From G965220305 sp965220305 (GTDB lineage Bacteria > Chloroflexota > Dehalococcoidia > Lucifugimonadales > UBA3495): a DNA stretch of 64,000 nt. The notes beneath the pieces are model-generated. The model ran no database searches. It saw only the letters and a list, made by a program, of their open reading frames with translations, and was not told the origin of the DNA. Both the position numbers and the translations under genes were made by a program. Numbering within the stretch: position 1 is the first letter of the stretch; the number at the start of each line of letters is the position of its first letter. Shown here in pieces: positions 17,306-26,805 of the stretch. The DNA lies in NCBI GenBank assembly GCA_965220305.1, contig OZ244817.1:372001-436000 (forward strand). Direction: 5' to 3'.

Positions 17306-18634
17306 TTAACTGCGCCTTTCCAGGACCCTTCCCAGGGCTCCCAGGAAAGTTTCCACTTCGGCCCCCGTGATTACAGTTGACAGCGCGCCGACCAGGTTGG
17401 ACGCCATGAGTATTCCCTCGTTCATCATCCCCAGGAATACTTGCTCCCGGAACTTGGCGTCTTCGGCAGCAATATCGCGGTAGTTCCGCAACGGGCGCTC
17501 GCTGAAATGGATGCCGAAGAGGGAGCCGACCCCGGTGACCTGCACCGGGATTTCTAGTTGGGAACAACAGTCGCGAATACCCTGCCGCAGCGATTCCGTC
17601 GATTCGGCCAGGTTACGGAAGACCTCGGGGGTAAGCTGTTCCAGGGTTACTGAACCGGCCAGCATGGTGACCGGGTTGGCGTTGAAAGTTCCGGCGTGGG
17701 AAACCTTTGGGCCGAGAGTGGGGTCATACAGGTCCATGATGTCCTTGCGGCCCCCGAAGGCGCCCACCGCGAATCCCCCGCCGATAATCTTTCCCAGCGA
17801 CGTTAGGTCTGGGGTAATCCCGTAATACTGCTGGGAGCCACCCTCTGCCGCCCGGAAGCTAATTACCTCGTCAAAAATTAGCACGATGCCGTTGGCCTCG
17901 GTAAAGTCCCGCAGCATGGTCAAGAATTCGGGAGAGGCTGGCAGCATTCCCACCGAACCCATGACCGGCTCTACTATTACCGCCGCCAGTTCATTCTTGT
18001 GCTCTTCCAGAATCGCTTGGGCAACCTCGGTCTCGTTGAAGGGCAAGACCACCACTTGGTCCAACACGCCATCGGCCAAGCCCTCGCTGCTGGGCACTGC
18101 GCGGGGCCGGTCGGCCTCCCCGGCCTGCGACGGGTCAACACGCACACTAACGGCAACAGCGTCGTGGGTGCCGTGATAGCCACCTTCCACCTTGGCAAAA
18201 CGGCTTCTGCCGGTAAAGGCGCGGGCGGCCCTTATGGTATTCAGGGTCGCCTCCGTCCCCGAGTTGGTGAACCGCACCAGGTCAAAGCTGGGGACCCGCT
18301 GGCACAGGAGCTTCGCCAACCGCACCTGGTGTTCGTTGGGGGCATTGTAGGCCAGACCCCTATCGAGCTGTTCTCGGACGGCGTCGAGTACCGGAGCCGG
18401 TCCATGCCCCAGGACCATTGTGGTCATGGTATTGATGAAGTCGAGCCGGTCCGTTCCGTCGGCGTCAACCACGTGGCAGCCCGACGCCGACTCGACGAAA
18501 ATCGGGTAAGGGTTCCAGAAGATGGAGTTACGGCTGTCGCCGCCGGGCAAATAGTTCTTGGCTTCCTCCCAGATGGCGCGAGACTTGGGCGTCAATTCCA
18601 AATATCGTTCCAGTTCAGTCGTCTGTTGGTCCAT
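17306..18634 (-). CDS. Class III aminotransferase, glutamate-1-semialdehyde aminomutase-like
   Basis: About 442 residues of a PLP fold-type I enzyme. SGTEATLNTIRAARAFTGR binds the cofactor phosphate, IFDEVISFR carries the PLP Asp, and SLGKIIGGGFAVGAFGG holds the Schiff-base Lys. The family includes HemL and several amino-acid and ketose aminotransferases; no heme genes are adjacent, so hemL is not assigned. ATG at 18634 (TTG one codon earlier) with CCGGAG upstream. Convergent with the ABM gene, five bases apart. Confidence 0.85.
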   Translation of the reverse strand: MDQQTTELERYLELTPKSRAIWEEAKNYLPGGDSRNSIFWNPYPIFVESASGCHVVDADGTDRLDFINTMTTMVLGHGPAPVLDAVREQLDRGLAYNAPNEHQVRLAKLLCQRVPSFDLVRFTNSGTEATLNTIRAARAFTGRSRFAKVEGGYHGTHDAVAVSVRVDPSQAGEADRPRAVPSSEGLADGVLDQVVVLPFNETEVAQAILEEHKNELAAVIVEPVMGSVGMLPASPEFLTMLRDFTEANGIVLIFDEVISFRAAEGGSQQYYGITPDLTSLGKIIGGGFAVGAFGGRKDIMDLYDPTLGPKVSHAGTFNANPVTMLAGSVTLEQLTPEVFRNLAESTESLRQGIRDCCSQLEIPVQVTGVGSLFGIHFSERPLRNYRDIAAEDAKFREQVFLGMMNEGILMASNLVGALSTVITGAEVETFLGALGRVLERRS

Positions 18635-18659
18635 CAATACGCTCCGGAGAAAAAGTTAG

Positions 18660-19193
18660 CTGGCGTACTCCCCAAATGTGGCTGAGGTTCGACGGATATG
18701 GGCTACCTTCAGTCAGTCGCATACCCAGGTGTTACCCATGAACGCGGGCAGGGACCCTCTCCACAATCCAGACCGGGATTCTACGACCAGAGACCAGTTG
18801 GGGAGTCGCGGGCCGTGGGCCTCTGGAGCGTCGATTAACAGGTGCATGTGGCCCCACGCCAAGTAGACAACACCGGATCTCCGCCGAGCAATACCCCCGT
18901 TCTTTGGGAAGCATTGGCAGTAGACGAGCGGATTGTACCACCGGATGGCACTGGGGCAAAGGCTGAGGGAGCCGGGAGCAAGGAAGGATTGAAGGCGGGG
19001 GCGCTGGGTAGGTTCTTGGTGGAATTGGAGCCGTTTGCCCTGGGCGATGTTACGGGCGTGGTCCGGCCCGTCAGGGTCTTCCTGTTGGCGGGCAGCCTGT
19101 TCAGCCGGATGGGCGTCAATTGACGCCGAATCCGCCTGCGAGGCGCGGGGCCAGCCCGAATAAACTGGCCCCTTGCCCCAAGATGAATTCTGG
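18660..19193. other. Intergenic stretch with no recognised gene
   Basis: About 530 bases between the aminotransferase start and minE. Open frames exist on both strands but are low-complexity and lack ribosome binding sites. One hairpin (19147-19154 with 19165-19172, GGGGCCAG and complement) stands just beyond minE and could end the min operon. I see no tRNA, RNase P or tmRNA signature. Confidence 0.5.
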
Positions 19194-19469
19194 TCATTGG
19201 GCGGAAGCCCAGCGGCGCATGTCTTTTATACGAATATTGGATACCAGGAAAGCGGACTCCTCTTCGCGGCGTATCTCGAACTCTCGGACATCGTCCTCCA
19301 CCACCACCATATAGCGGGAGACGGCGTCGATGACATCCCGTCTGAGGGCCGCCATAACATCCGGAGCCAGGTCAAACCGGTCCCGCATCAGCGCCAGGTG
19401 AAGGCGCTCTCTGGCTACGTCCTTGGTCTGTTCCCGTCGACGAATGACCCAACGCACGAAATCAAGCAT
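19194..19469 (-). CDS. minE: Cell division topological specificity factor MinE
   Basis: 91 residues. MinE stimulates MinD ATPase and drives Min oscillation, keeping the MinCD inhibitor from mid-cell. The N-terminal anti-MinCD segment contains RERLHLALMRDR and is followed by the C-terminal dimer domain with VEDDVREFEI. Its start overlaps the minD stop by eight bases, so the genes are translationally coupled in the order minC-minD-minE. Confidence 0.9.
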   Translation of the reverse strand: MLDFVRWVIRRREQTKDVARERLHLALMRDRFDLAPDVMAALRRDVIDAVSRYMVVVEDDVREFEIRREEESAFLVSNIRIKDMRRWASAQ

Positions 19470-20280
19470 GAGTATAGGCGCTCCGGTTGATGCCCATTAT
19501 CTCCTTGACTTTGTCCATCAAGCTCGACTTGGCATCCAAATCAACTAGAGGTATTTTCTCCCCGTCCACCCTGGCGGCGATTCGGGTGAAGGCCGCGCCG
19601 GAGGGGGCCCGTTTATCGTTGATGACGGGTATCCCCTGGTTGGTGGCCGCAATCAGGTGGTCGTCGGCTGGCACCAACCCCAAAATTTCCACCGACAGCA
19701 GGTCAATGATGTCGTCTTTATCCATCATGTCACCCCGCTTCACCAAACCGGGACGTACCCGGTTGATGATGAGGCGCGGATTATGTAATCCCGCGGCCTC
19801 CAGCAGTCCGATCACCCGGTCGGCATCCCGTATCGCCGAGACTTCCGGGGTGGTGACGATGATAGCCTCTTGGGCTCCCCCGATGGCGTTGCGGAAGCCC
19901 TGTTCGATACCGGCGGGACAGTCCACCAGCACGTAGTTGAACTCCTGCTCCAGCTTTTGGCACAGTTCGCGCAACTGGTCCGGTTCGATGCAGTTCTTGT
20001 CCCTGGTCTGGGCGGCGGGAATCAGGTACAGGTCGTAGTTGTGCTTGTCCCTAATCATGCCCTGGTTCAACCGGCAGTTTCCTTCGATGATGTCCACCAA
20101 GTCGTAAACGATCCGGTTTTCCAGGCCCATGACTACATCCAGATTTCGCAGGCCGATGTCGGTATCTATTACCACCACCCGGTGTCCCCGCAGGGCCAGC
20201 CCCGCGCCGATGTTGGCAGTGGTGGTAGTCTTGCCCACACCCCCTTTCCCCGAGGTGATAACTATGGTCTTACCCGCCAT
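19462..20280 (-). CDS. minD: Septum site-determining ATPase MinD
   Basis: Membrane-binding ParA/MinD ATPase that recruits MinC. 272 residues. Deviant Walker A KGGVGKTTTTAN at the N-terminus, VIDTDIGLRNLD (Walker A' region), DCPAGIEQGF (Walker B) and a C-terminal KSSLMDKVKEIMG amphipathic helix for membrane attachment. ATG at 20280 is chosen for the GGAGG just upstream; a longer in-frame reading has no such site. It overlaps minC by 11 bases and minE by eight. Confidence 0.96.
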   Translation of the reverse strand: MAGKTIVITSGKGGVGKTTTTANIGAGLALRGHRVVVIDTDIGLRNLDVVMGLENRIVYDLVDIIEGNCRLNQGMIRDKHNYDLYLIPAAQTRDKNCIEPDQLRELCQKLEQEFNYVLVDCPAGIEQGFRNAIGGAQEAIIVTTPEVSAIRDADRVIGLLEAAGLHNPRLIINRVRPGLVKRGDMMDKDDIIDLLSVEILGLVPADDHLIAATNQGIPVINDKRAPSGAAFTRIAARVDGEKIPLVDLDAKSSLMDKVKEIMGINRSAYTHA

Positions 20281-21217
20281 ACAATGTTCCTCCGCTGTAT
20301 CCCGCAAACCTTCCGACATAGCGGTCAACATAGATGGACCGCTCCCGCACGTAAGCTATCTTGGGAACAGTCCCAGTTGATTTGGATTCCCGGGTCGAAT
20401 GTGTCGCTGCTCCGCTGCAAAGACCTATCTGCAGCCGGGGCGCGTCCAGGTTCATGGCTATGATGGCCGCGTCGTGGTTGCCCTCGCATCCGGCGTGGGC
20501 CAGACCCCTCAGGCTGCCCATGACGACGATGTCTCCACCGGCGATTATCTCTGCGCCGGGATTGACATCGCCCAGGATGATTATGTCTCCGTGGTGCCTG
20601 ATTTCCTCTCCGGAGCGGCAGGTGACCTTGACCAGGAGGGCGTCGGTGGACCGACTCTCCGATGGGCTTCGGCGAAGTTCCCTCCTTGGCGTAGCAGAGG
20701 TCTTGGCCGGCGTTGCGACGGCGCTGGACCGGGAACGCTTGGGGGCCGGTCCCTTTGGTTGGACTTCCTTTCCGGACTCCTCCTCCGCTTTTAGCTGCGC
20801 CAAGTAAGCGGCTTCAATAAACTTCGCCGACTCTGGGCCCTCCCAGCCGTCGGTAATACCTCTCCTCTGATCGGGTCGAGAGGGAGAAGCGGTAGCTCTA
20901 GCCAACTGTTCCAACTGGCCGCTGCTGCCCTCCCCTCCCGAAGCCACGGCATCCAAGACATCCGGGGCGCACCAATAGCGGGTTACGTTGAAGCCCCATC
21001 CCTGCTCCAGGGTCTGTTTGATTTGGGCCATTTCGTCCGCGCTGGCCAGCCGGCGTCCCACGTTAACTGAGACGCTTCCTCTGGAGTACAGGGTCCGGTT
21101 CTCCTTCAGGTACGCCTGCAGGGACTCAATCACCTTGGCAAAGGGAACGGAGTCGTCGATGGTGAAATCAACATTGCTGCCCCGTCCCACCACCTGGATT
21201 ACGTCGTTTTCCAGCAT
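20270..21217 (-). CDS. minC: Septum site-determining protein MinC
   Basis: FtsZ polymerisation inhibitor. 315 residues. An N-terminal domain of about 110 residues is followed by a Ser/Pro/Lys-rich linker (about 120-200) and the right-handed beta-helix C-terminal domain (GDVNPGAEIIAGGDIVVMGSLRGLAHAG, then IIAMNLDAPRLQIG) that binds MinD. ATG start. First gene of the minCDE operon. The linker is longer than in enteric MinC. Confidence 0.93.
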   Translation of the reverse strand: MLENDVIQVVGRGSNVDFTIDDSVPFAKVIESLQAYLKENRTLYSRGSVSVNVGRRLASADEMAQIKQTLEQGWGFNVTRYWCAPDVLDAVASGGEGSSGQLEQLARATASPSRPDQRRGITDGWEGPESAKFIEAAYLAQLKAEEESGKEVQPKGPAPKRSRSSAVATPAKTSATPRRELRRSPSESRSTDALLVKVTCRSGEEIRHHGDIIILGDVNPGAEIIAGGDIVVMGSLRGLAHAGCEGNHDAAIIAMNLDAPRLQIGLCSGAATHSTRESKSTGTVPKIAYVRERSIYVDRYVGRFAGYSGGTLYGG

Positions 21218-21518
21218 CAGGGCGCTCCCGGCGCCGGGGTGGGACGGCCAAGTCCTCTAGCCACGCGGACGTGCGAACAGAAGGGTTGAAATTCCATGAG
21301 GCAAAGTCATCTCCATATAGATAAGCTAACAGGAATGCCCACACATGGAGGGTCAAAGAGGGGTTACCACCGCACTACCACTCTCCTCCCAATGGTCCAA
21401 GGCGTTTATAACAGGATGAATTTCCTTAAGTCAAGGTAATGAAGAGGCCAATTTGTGGAAAAGTGTGTTTGTAGGTAAGGGGCCAAAGCGGGTAGATGAT
21501 TGGACCTGCGCCCCGGCG
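21218..21518. other. Intergenic stretch upstream of minC
   Basis: About 300 bases between the minC start and the thiolase stop, both on the minus strand. It must hold the minC promoter, but I see no convincing -35/-10 pair, RNA gene or repeat. Confidence 0.4.
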
Positions 21519-22691
21519 TTAGCCGGGGCGTCCAAATATCGCCAAGGAGCAGGTGAAGGAACCGGGCCGGCCACCCAGGTTGTGCGTCAGTCCCAAGTCG
21601 GCCTTTCCCAACTGGCGGGGTCCAGCCTTGCCTTGCAACTGCTTGTAGACTTCGTAAATCATGCGTATGCCACTGGCGCCGATGGGGTGGCCGAAGCATT
21701 TCAGGCCCCCGTCGGTATTGACCGGCAAGTCGCCTTCCAGGCTAAACGTCCCAGCCTCCACATCCTCGCTGGCGCGGCCCCGGGGACTGAAACCCAGGTC
21801 CTCGTAGATAATCAACTCGGTTATGGTGAAACAATCATGCACCATCGCCAGGTCTACCTCTTCCCGGGGACTGGTTACCCCGGCTTCCTGATAGGCTGCC
21901 TGGCTGGCGCGCACCGTCTCGGGGAAATGGGTGAAGTCCCAGTCGCTTCGCAGCACTCCGAAGGCTCCCACGGCGAGGCCCAGACCCTTGACCAAAACGT
22001 AGTCTTTCCGAAGGCTGCTGGCAATCTCGGGAGTGGTTATGATGGCGGCGGCGGCCCCATCGCTTACCCCGCAGCAGTCGAACAACCCCAGAGGCCAGGC
22101 AATCATGGGTGCATTCATCGCCTGCTCCAAGCTCAACTCCCGCTGAAAGTGCGCCTTGGGGTTGAGGGTGCCGTTGTGGTGATTCTTGGCGGCAATGCGG
22201 GCCAACGTACGTTTGCCCTCTTCATAGGGGATGTCATATTGGTGAAAGTAGCGGGTTGCGGCCATGGCGAACTGGGAGGGGGGCGGTGTCGGAGGGGTCA
22301 CGTCGGAGCCGGGAGCTTCGGGTATGGCCAGGCCGGAGAAACCGGAGTCCTTGAGCTTCTCCACTCCCAGGGCCAGCACTATGTCATATATACCGGCGGC
22401 GACCGCATAGCAGGCATTGCGGAAGGCATCGGTGGCTGTGGCGCAGGCATTCTCCACCCGGGTTATGGGAATGTAGTCCAGCTTCAAAGCCTCTGCCAGG
22501 GGTTGCCCGGTGCGGAATGAACTCACGGTACCCAACCAAGCTGCCTGGATGTCCTTGGCCTCAATTCCGGCGTCGGCGTAGGCTTCGTAGGCCGCTTCGA
22601 CCATCAGGTCGGCGGCACTAGAGTCCCAACGCTCCCCGAACTTGGTGCAACCCATACCTATTATCGCTACCCGGTCTTTGATACCGTTCAT
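21519..22691 (-). CDS. Thiolase / acetyl-CoA acetyltransferase, SCP2-like
   Basis: 390 residues of the SCP-x/archaeal thiolase type. VENACATATDAFRNA carries the nucleophile Cys, and CFGHPIGASG carries the active His near residue 340. In archaea such thiolases work as a complex with HMG-CoA synthase bridged by a DUF35 protein. Here the upstream neighbour is an HMG-CoA-synthase-like protein with DUF35 fused to it, 57 bases away on the same strand, so a channelling pair is likely. The true acyl substrate is not shown. Confidence 0.88.
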   Translation of the reverse strand: MNGIKDRVAIIGMGCTKFGERWDSSAADLMVEAAYEAYADAGIEAKDIQAAWLGTVSSFRTGQPLAEALKLDYIPITRVENACATATDAFRNACYAVAAGIYDIVLALGVEKLKDSGFSGLAIPEAPGSDVTPPTPPPSQFAMAATRYFHQYDIPYEEGKRTLARIAAKNHHNGTLNPKAHFQRELSLEQAMNAPMIAWPLGLFDCCGVSDGAAAAIITTPEIASSLRKDYVLVKGLGLAVGAFGVLRSDWDFTHFPETVRASQAAYQEAGVTSPREEVDLAMVHDCFTITELIIYEDLGFSPRGRASEDVEAGTFSLEGDLPVNTDGGLKCFGHPIGASGIRMIYEVYKQLQGKAGPRQLGKADLGLTHNLGGRPGSFTCSLAIFGRPG

Positions 22692-22748
22692 CTATCGTCT
22701 CCTGACCACCTGTGCCTATTCTGTAGAACCCACTTCCCCAGACAAGCA

Positions 22749-24185
22749 TCACTGAGCGGCCATTCGTTGGGGTATGGCTTTCCAGTAGTAGTTATGTATT
22801 CCCCCCACCACTCGTAGCTTCCGGAAACTCATCATTACCGGCATGCCGACCTTAACATCGTCCAATTCCCGGTCGGTCATCATGCACAGCAGGCGGCCCC
22901 CACACTGAAAGTCCACCACGGCAACCACCAAGGGAGTATCCGTGGTGCCGGCGATGTAGTCCAAGGAATAGGTGAACACCGTGCCCGGCTGGTCACTCAG
23001 CCGGATTGGGGACGAATCGCCGCGCACCCGGCAGTTCACGCAGACCTGTTGAGGTGGGTATTGAACGTAATCACAGCTATTGCACCTGCCCCCGTAGAAG
23101 CGCAGGTTCTTATCGGCCTCCCTCCAGAGGGCCGCCACCGACGGTGGATTGGGGGTAGGACGCCTCGTCGCATCCTCGGTGGCCCAAACGTGCCGCCAGC
23201 GGGCATAGGTCTCGTAGTCGCCCAGCGTCCGCTTGGCTCCCAGGTAGTCGGCCAGCCGGTTTGCCCTGGGAATTTTGCCACTGGGAATATCGGCGGCGCG
23301 AAAGGCCAGGGCGTCGCTTCCGTCCCCGTAGGAGAGGGCCAGCAACAGTTGCCCCGGCGCAGAATCTTCCAGAGCGTTTACCAACAACATCAGGGGAAAA
23401 GCCGCGCCGGTATTGCCCATTTTGCCGAATAATGGGTCTTGGACCTGCTCTGCGGCCAAACCCAGGTGCCGGGACAGGGATGCGTGACGGCGGGCGTCCG
23501 GGGCGTACAAAGCGACCTTACTTATGTCAGCTATGGACATGCCGTACTTGTCCAAGAACCCTCCGGCAGTCTCCCCAATGATTCGCTCCAAGCCTTCCTC
23601 GGTGACGAAACGGTCTTCCCAGGACCGCACAAAGGGGTCGCCCGGGGAGCGCCAGTTGTCCAACATATTCTGGGTAATGGAGTGGAAGCCCACGAAATCG
23701 GCGATCAACTCCTCGGCGGCCACCAGCAGGGCAACGGCGCCGTCGCCGGAATTCCGCTCGGTGTCGCTGCGAGGCGCTCCCTGCCTGCTGTCGCTAACCA
23801 CCACCAGCACCTGACGGGACGACCCGGCGGCGACTGAATCCAGGGCCATTCTCACGGCGGAGGTGCCAGCCCGTAGAACATCGGTGACATCGGCGGCGAA
23901 AATCTCCTCGCGCAGGTCCAAGGCGGCAGCGACAATGGCGGCGCATTGCTTCTCGGCGTAAGGGGGAGTGGTACTGGCGAATAGCAGACCGTCCACCGCC
24001 CGACGGTCGTGGCCAGAAAGGCACTCGCTTCCCGCGGCCACAGCCATGGTTACACTGTCTTCGTCAAAATTGGCTACCGAGCGTTCGATAGGGGAGTTCC
24101 ACCCGTCGGTCTCTGGGCCCAGGCGGAACTTGGGAACATACACACCGTAGGAAGCGATTCCGACCAAGAGTTGGCAACCTCCCAT
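22749..24185 (-). CDS. HMG-CoA-synthase-like protein fused to a DUF35 OB/Zn-ribbon domain
   Basis: 478 residues. Residues about 1-330 follow the HMG-CoA synthase/KAS III fold (LVGIASYGVYVPKFRL, SDTERNSGDGAVALLV, GNTGAAFPLMLL). Residues about 365-470 are a DUF35 domain with a zinc ribbon (CNSCDY...CVNCR) and an OB fold. At the place where the synthase has its catalytic Cys (usually ACKAGT) this protein reads VLRAGT, so Cys is replaced by Leu. ATG start. Partner of the thiolase downstream. The missing Cys casts doubt on a true HMG-CoA synthase reaction. Confidence 0.85.
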   Translation of the reverse strand: MGGCQLLVGIASYGVYVPKFRLGPETDGWNSPIERSVANFDEDSVTMAVAAGSECLSGHDRRAVDGLLFASTTPPYAEKQCAAIVAAALDLREEIFAADVTDVLRAGTSAVRMALDSVAAGSSRQVLVVVSDSRQGAPRSDTERNSGDGAVALLVAAEELIADFVGFHSITQNMLDNWRSPGDPFVRSWEDRFVTEEGLERIIGETAGGFLDKYGMSIADISKVALYAPDARRHASLSRHLGLAAEQVQDPLFGKMGNTGAAFPLMLLVNALEDSAPGQLLLALSYGDGSDALAFRAADIPSGKIPRANRLADYLGAKRTLGDYETYARWRHVWATEDATRRPTPNPPSVAALWREADKNLRFYGGRCNSCDYVQYPPQQVCVNCRVRGDSSPIRLSDQPGTVFTYSLDYIAGTTDTPLVVAVVDFQCGGRLLCMMTDRELDDVKVGMPVMMSFRKLRVVGGIHNYYWKAIPQRMAAQ

Positions 24186-24460
24186 TAAATGGGGACCCGA
24201 ACCGGGTTGCCGACATGCTAGCAGTAGGCTATAGGAGTGTCAAATGAGGTAGAAGCAAAGAAAGGACTGGAACAAATCCCGTTGGTCAGCCGGGTTGACA
24301 TCCAACGCACCGGCTGATGTAATAACCGCTAGGTCGGGGTGATCATCCCTGCCAAATATGCCCAATCTCCAAGCTATTTGGCATTGCTCGGAGGGGCCAA
24401 GCTGTCAGCGGGTCCCCTATCCGGGCATTGAAGGGTGCTCAGCGGATAGTCCAAGGCTAT

Positions 24461-24537
24461 GGGCGGTTAGCTCAGATGGTTAGAGCGCCTGCTTTACACG
24501 CAGGAGGCCGCAGGTTCGAGTCCTGCACTGCCCACCA
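24461..24537 (+). tRNA. tRNA-Val (anticodon TAC), CCA encoded
   Basis: Full cloverleaf: acceptor GGGCGGT pairs with ACTGCCC (one G-T wobble), the D arm has TTAGCTCAGATGGTTAGAGC, and the anticodon stem CCTGC/GCAGG encloses loop TTTACAC with anticodon TAC. The T arm contains GGTTCGAGTCC and the discriminator A is followed by an encoded CCA. It marks the border between the housekeeping block and the accessory region, a typical integration point. Confidence 0.96.
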
Positions 24538-25053
24538 GTTTATAGCTAAGACCTGAGGAGTATCGAACTCCCCATCGTTGTCGTAGCCCTCTGACCCTAT
24601 CTTGAACGCTGAAGTGGCGAACTGGGACACCCAACCATACTCCGTTCGAGCCTCCCTCTATTCCGAAACACACGAAAAGATGCGCAAGGCCATTTGCATT
24701 CACGGGATGCTCCCTTCAGCGAGTCCAATCATCCCACAAAACTCCCGTGTCAAGGGCGGCTCAGGATTTGGGAGCGGATCACCCATGGCCATCCCGTACT
24801 CCCGGTCCTCATTATTTTGAAGGCGAGTCAGGTCTTTCTCATTGCTCCCAACTCAGGATGGAGCCCGACCCGTGTTGCTCTTTGCGCTTGACTGAAAGCG
24901 TACCCAGCGATAGCATTGTCATAAGTAAAGCCCGTCCGCCTGATTATGGTGTCGATCCATGTGCAGGGCGGGTTTTTCGTTGATTCATGTTCCGCCAAAT
25001 GATGCCATATCTGCCCGCGAGCTTTATCTGGCAGAGCTAAAGGGTTCGCTCAT
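24538..25053. other. Gene-free stretch after tRNA-Val
   Basis: About 515 bases between the tRNA and the gajA-like gene. The short open frames here do not look coding and I see no direct repeat of the tRNA 3' end. It probably holds the gajA promoter and island edge. Confidence 0.4.
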
Positions 25054-26805
25054 ATGCACGTAAAAAAGTTGCACATACGTAATTTTCGCGGATTTTCCGA
25101 CCTAACGGTTAAGCCAAGGGGTCATGTGGTAATCATGGGCGAGCCAAGCGCAGGGCGCTCTGACTTGATCGAAGCGTTAGGACGAGTGCTCGACGCCAAC
25201 TCGAGCCGTACCCGCATAACCACGGAATTGGACTTTCACTTGGGGGACACGAACCAGCCCATTGAGATCACGCTCACTCTTGGGGCCCTGGGAGATAGTG
25301 TGACTCAGGACTTCTTTGACCATCTGGAGTTGTGGGACACGGCAGAGGACCAACTCGTTGAGGAGACTGAGGCCACTGAGGAATCCGATGGCGTCTGCTA
25401 TGAGTGGGTCTTGCGATTGGGATACAGGGCCAAGTGGTTAACTGCGGAGGAACGTTCCGACGAGTGGGTGTTTTATCCAAAGGAATCCGATCCTGCTGCC
25501 GATTCATTCGTCCATGCCAGGCGCCGCGACATCGAGACCTTGGGGTTCGGATTGCTCCATTGGAGCGGCGCGAGAATACTGGAACTGGGTCCCAGGAGCA
25601 GCTTTCGCAGAGTGCTCAATAATGCTAACGGGGGCGACTTTGCGGCAGCGGTTACCCAATACGTGGATGGAGTGGGCCAAGCCGCGTCCCGGTTCGTTGG
25701 GTCAACCCAAGTCAAATCGGCACTTGAAGAAGTCATCGCTCCGTTGCGCGACCTGCTGGACATACCTACGGCCGATGTTTCCAACCTGTTCCAGTTCACC
25801 CCGGAAGGAGGTTCGTCTAGCGGCCTCTTGCGGTCTCTGGGTCCTTCAATTGATCTCGGTGATGGCGCTGGTAGCCTCCCCGCATGGCGCCAGGGTTCGA
25901 CCACCGCTTCCCTTTTCCGGGTAGCGGAAGCCCTCGCCTCTGTGGCAGGAACCGGAGCGGTCTTGGCGGTCGACGATCTTGGCGACTGTATTGACTCAGC
26001 CGCAGCGGCCCACCTGGCTGTCTCTATACGTGATTCAGCCGGACAGCTTTGGGTTACGACCCGACTTCCTGCGGTCGCAGAGGTTTTCGAACCCCAGGAA
26101 GTCTTACGAATGGGCAAGGACGCTAACGGCACGCGGATTGCCATCGGCGGCAAGCAGCCGGTAACCAAGGCCGAATCCGTGGTTTTCAAGCACTGGCATA
26201 GAAACCTGCTGCCGGCGCTGAGTTACCGCTCTGTGATAGTGGTGGAGGGGCCCTACGACTTTGCTGCGCTTCATTCTTTGGCCTTGCGAATGTTCGATGA
26301 GGAGGGATTCACCCTGCCGGCAACGCGCAGGGTGGCGATTGTCAACGCCGGGGCGGGCGGCGGTGGCGGCTACTCCAACGTACTGAAGCTGGCTAGGGAG
26401 GCGAAAGAGATTGGACTTCGGGCCGTGGGAGCAGTTGATGGAGACACGCGCAGCGAAGCCCAACAGTTCGTGCAGGCTAACCAAGGGATGGCAAACATTG
26501 TGGTGCGGCTCCCGGACGGGCACGCCATTTAGGCAGCCATAATCGACGGCATTCCGGATGACGTTCTCCGGGGAACAATCAGTGACATCGCGACTGCGGC
26601 TGGCTTGCCCGGTTCTCATAATCTCGCAAGCCTTTCGGGCACCCCGCTTGGTAAAGAGGCCATTCAGTTCATTAAGGGCAACTCCTTACATGGCCAGTTT
26701 GTCGACACCCTCCCGTCGGGAAGTCTCCCAATTTTGGGATGCTGTTACCTGAAGAAACTCATTCAAGCGGCGACTGGGACCGACACTGGGCTGGTGCAGC
26801 TATGA
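25054..26805 (+). pseudogene. gajA: GajA-like OLD-family ATPase/TOPRIM nuclease with internal amber codon
   Basis: In Gabija, GajA is a DNA-nicking nuclease that acts with the helicase GajB against phage. The frame is 583 codons, close to the usual GajA length of about 580. Residues 1-40 are the ABC-type N-terminus (HIRNFRGF, then GEPSAGRS, a Walker A with Arg in place of Lys). TOPRIM motifs are VEG at 397-399 and DGD at 462-464. A TAG at 26530-26532 interrupts the frame after LPDGHAI, and the homologous reading goes on (AAIIDGIPDDVLRGT) to 26805. The likely ancestral codon was GAG or CAG. It overlaps gajB by ATGA. Function is probably lost unless a short form works. Confidence 0.82.

Noticed and set aside
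18835..19197. Open frames on both strands in the gap upstream of minE
   Set aside because: Pro/Arg-rich on one strand and Gly/Val-rich on the other, with no ribosome binding site; looks like GC-rich noise.
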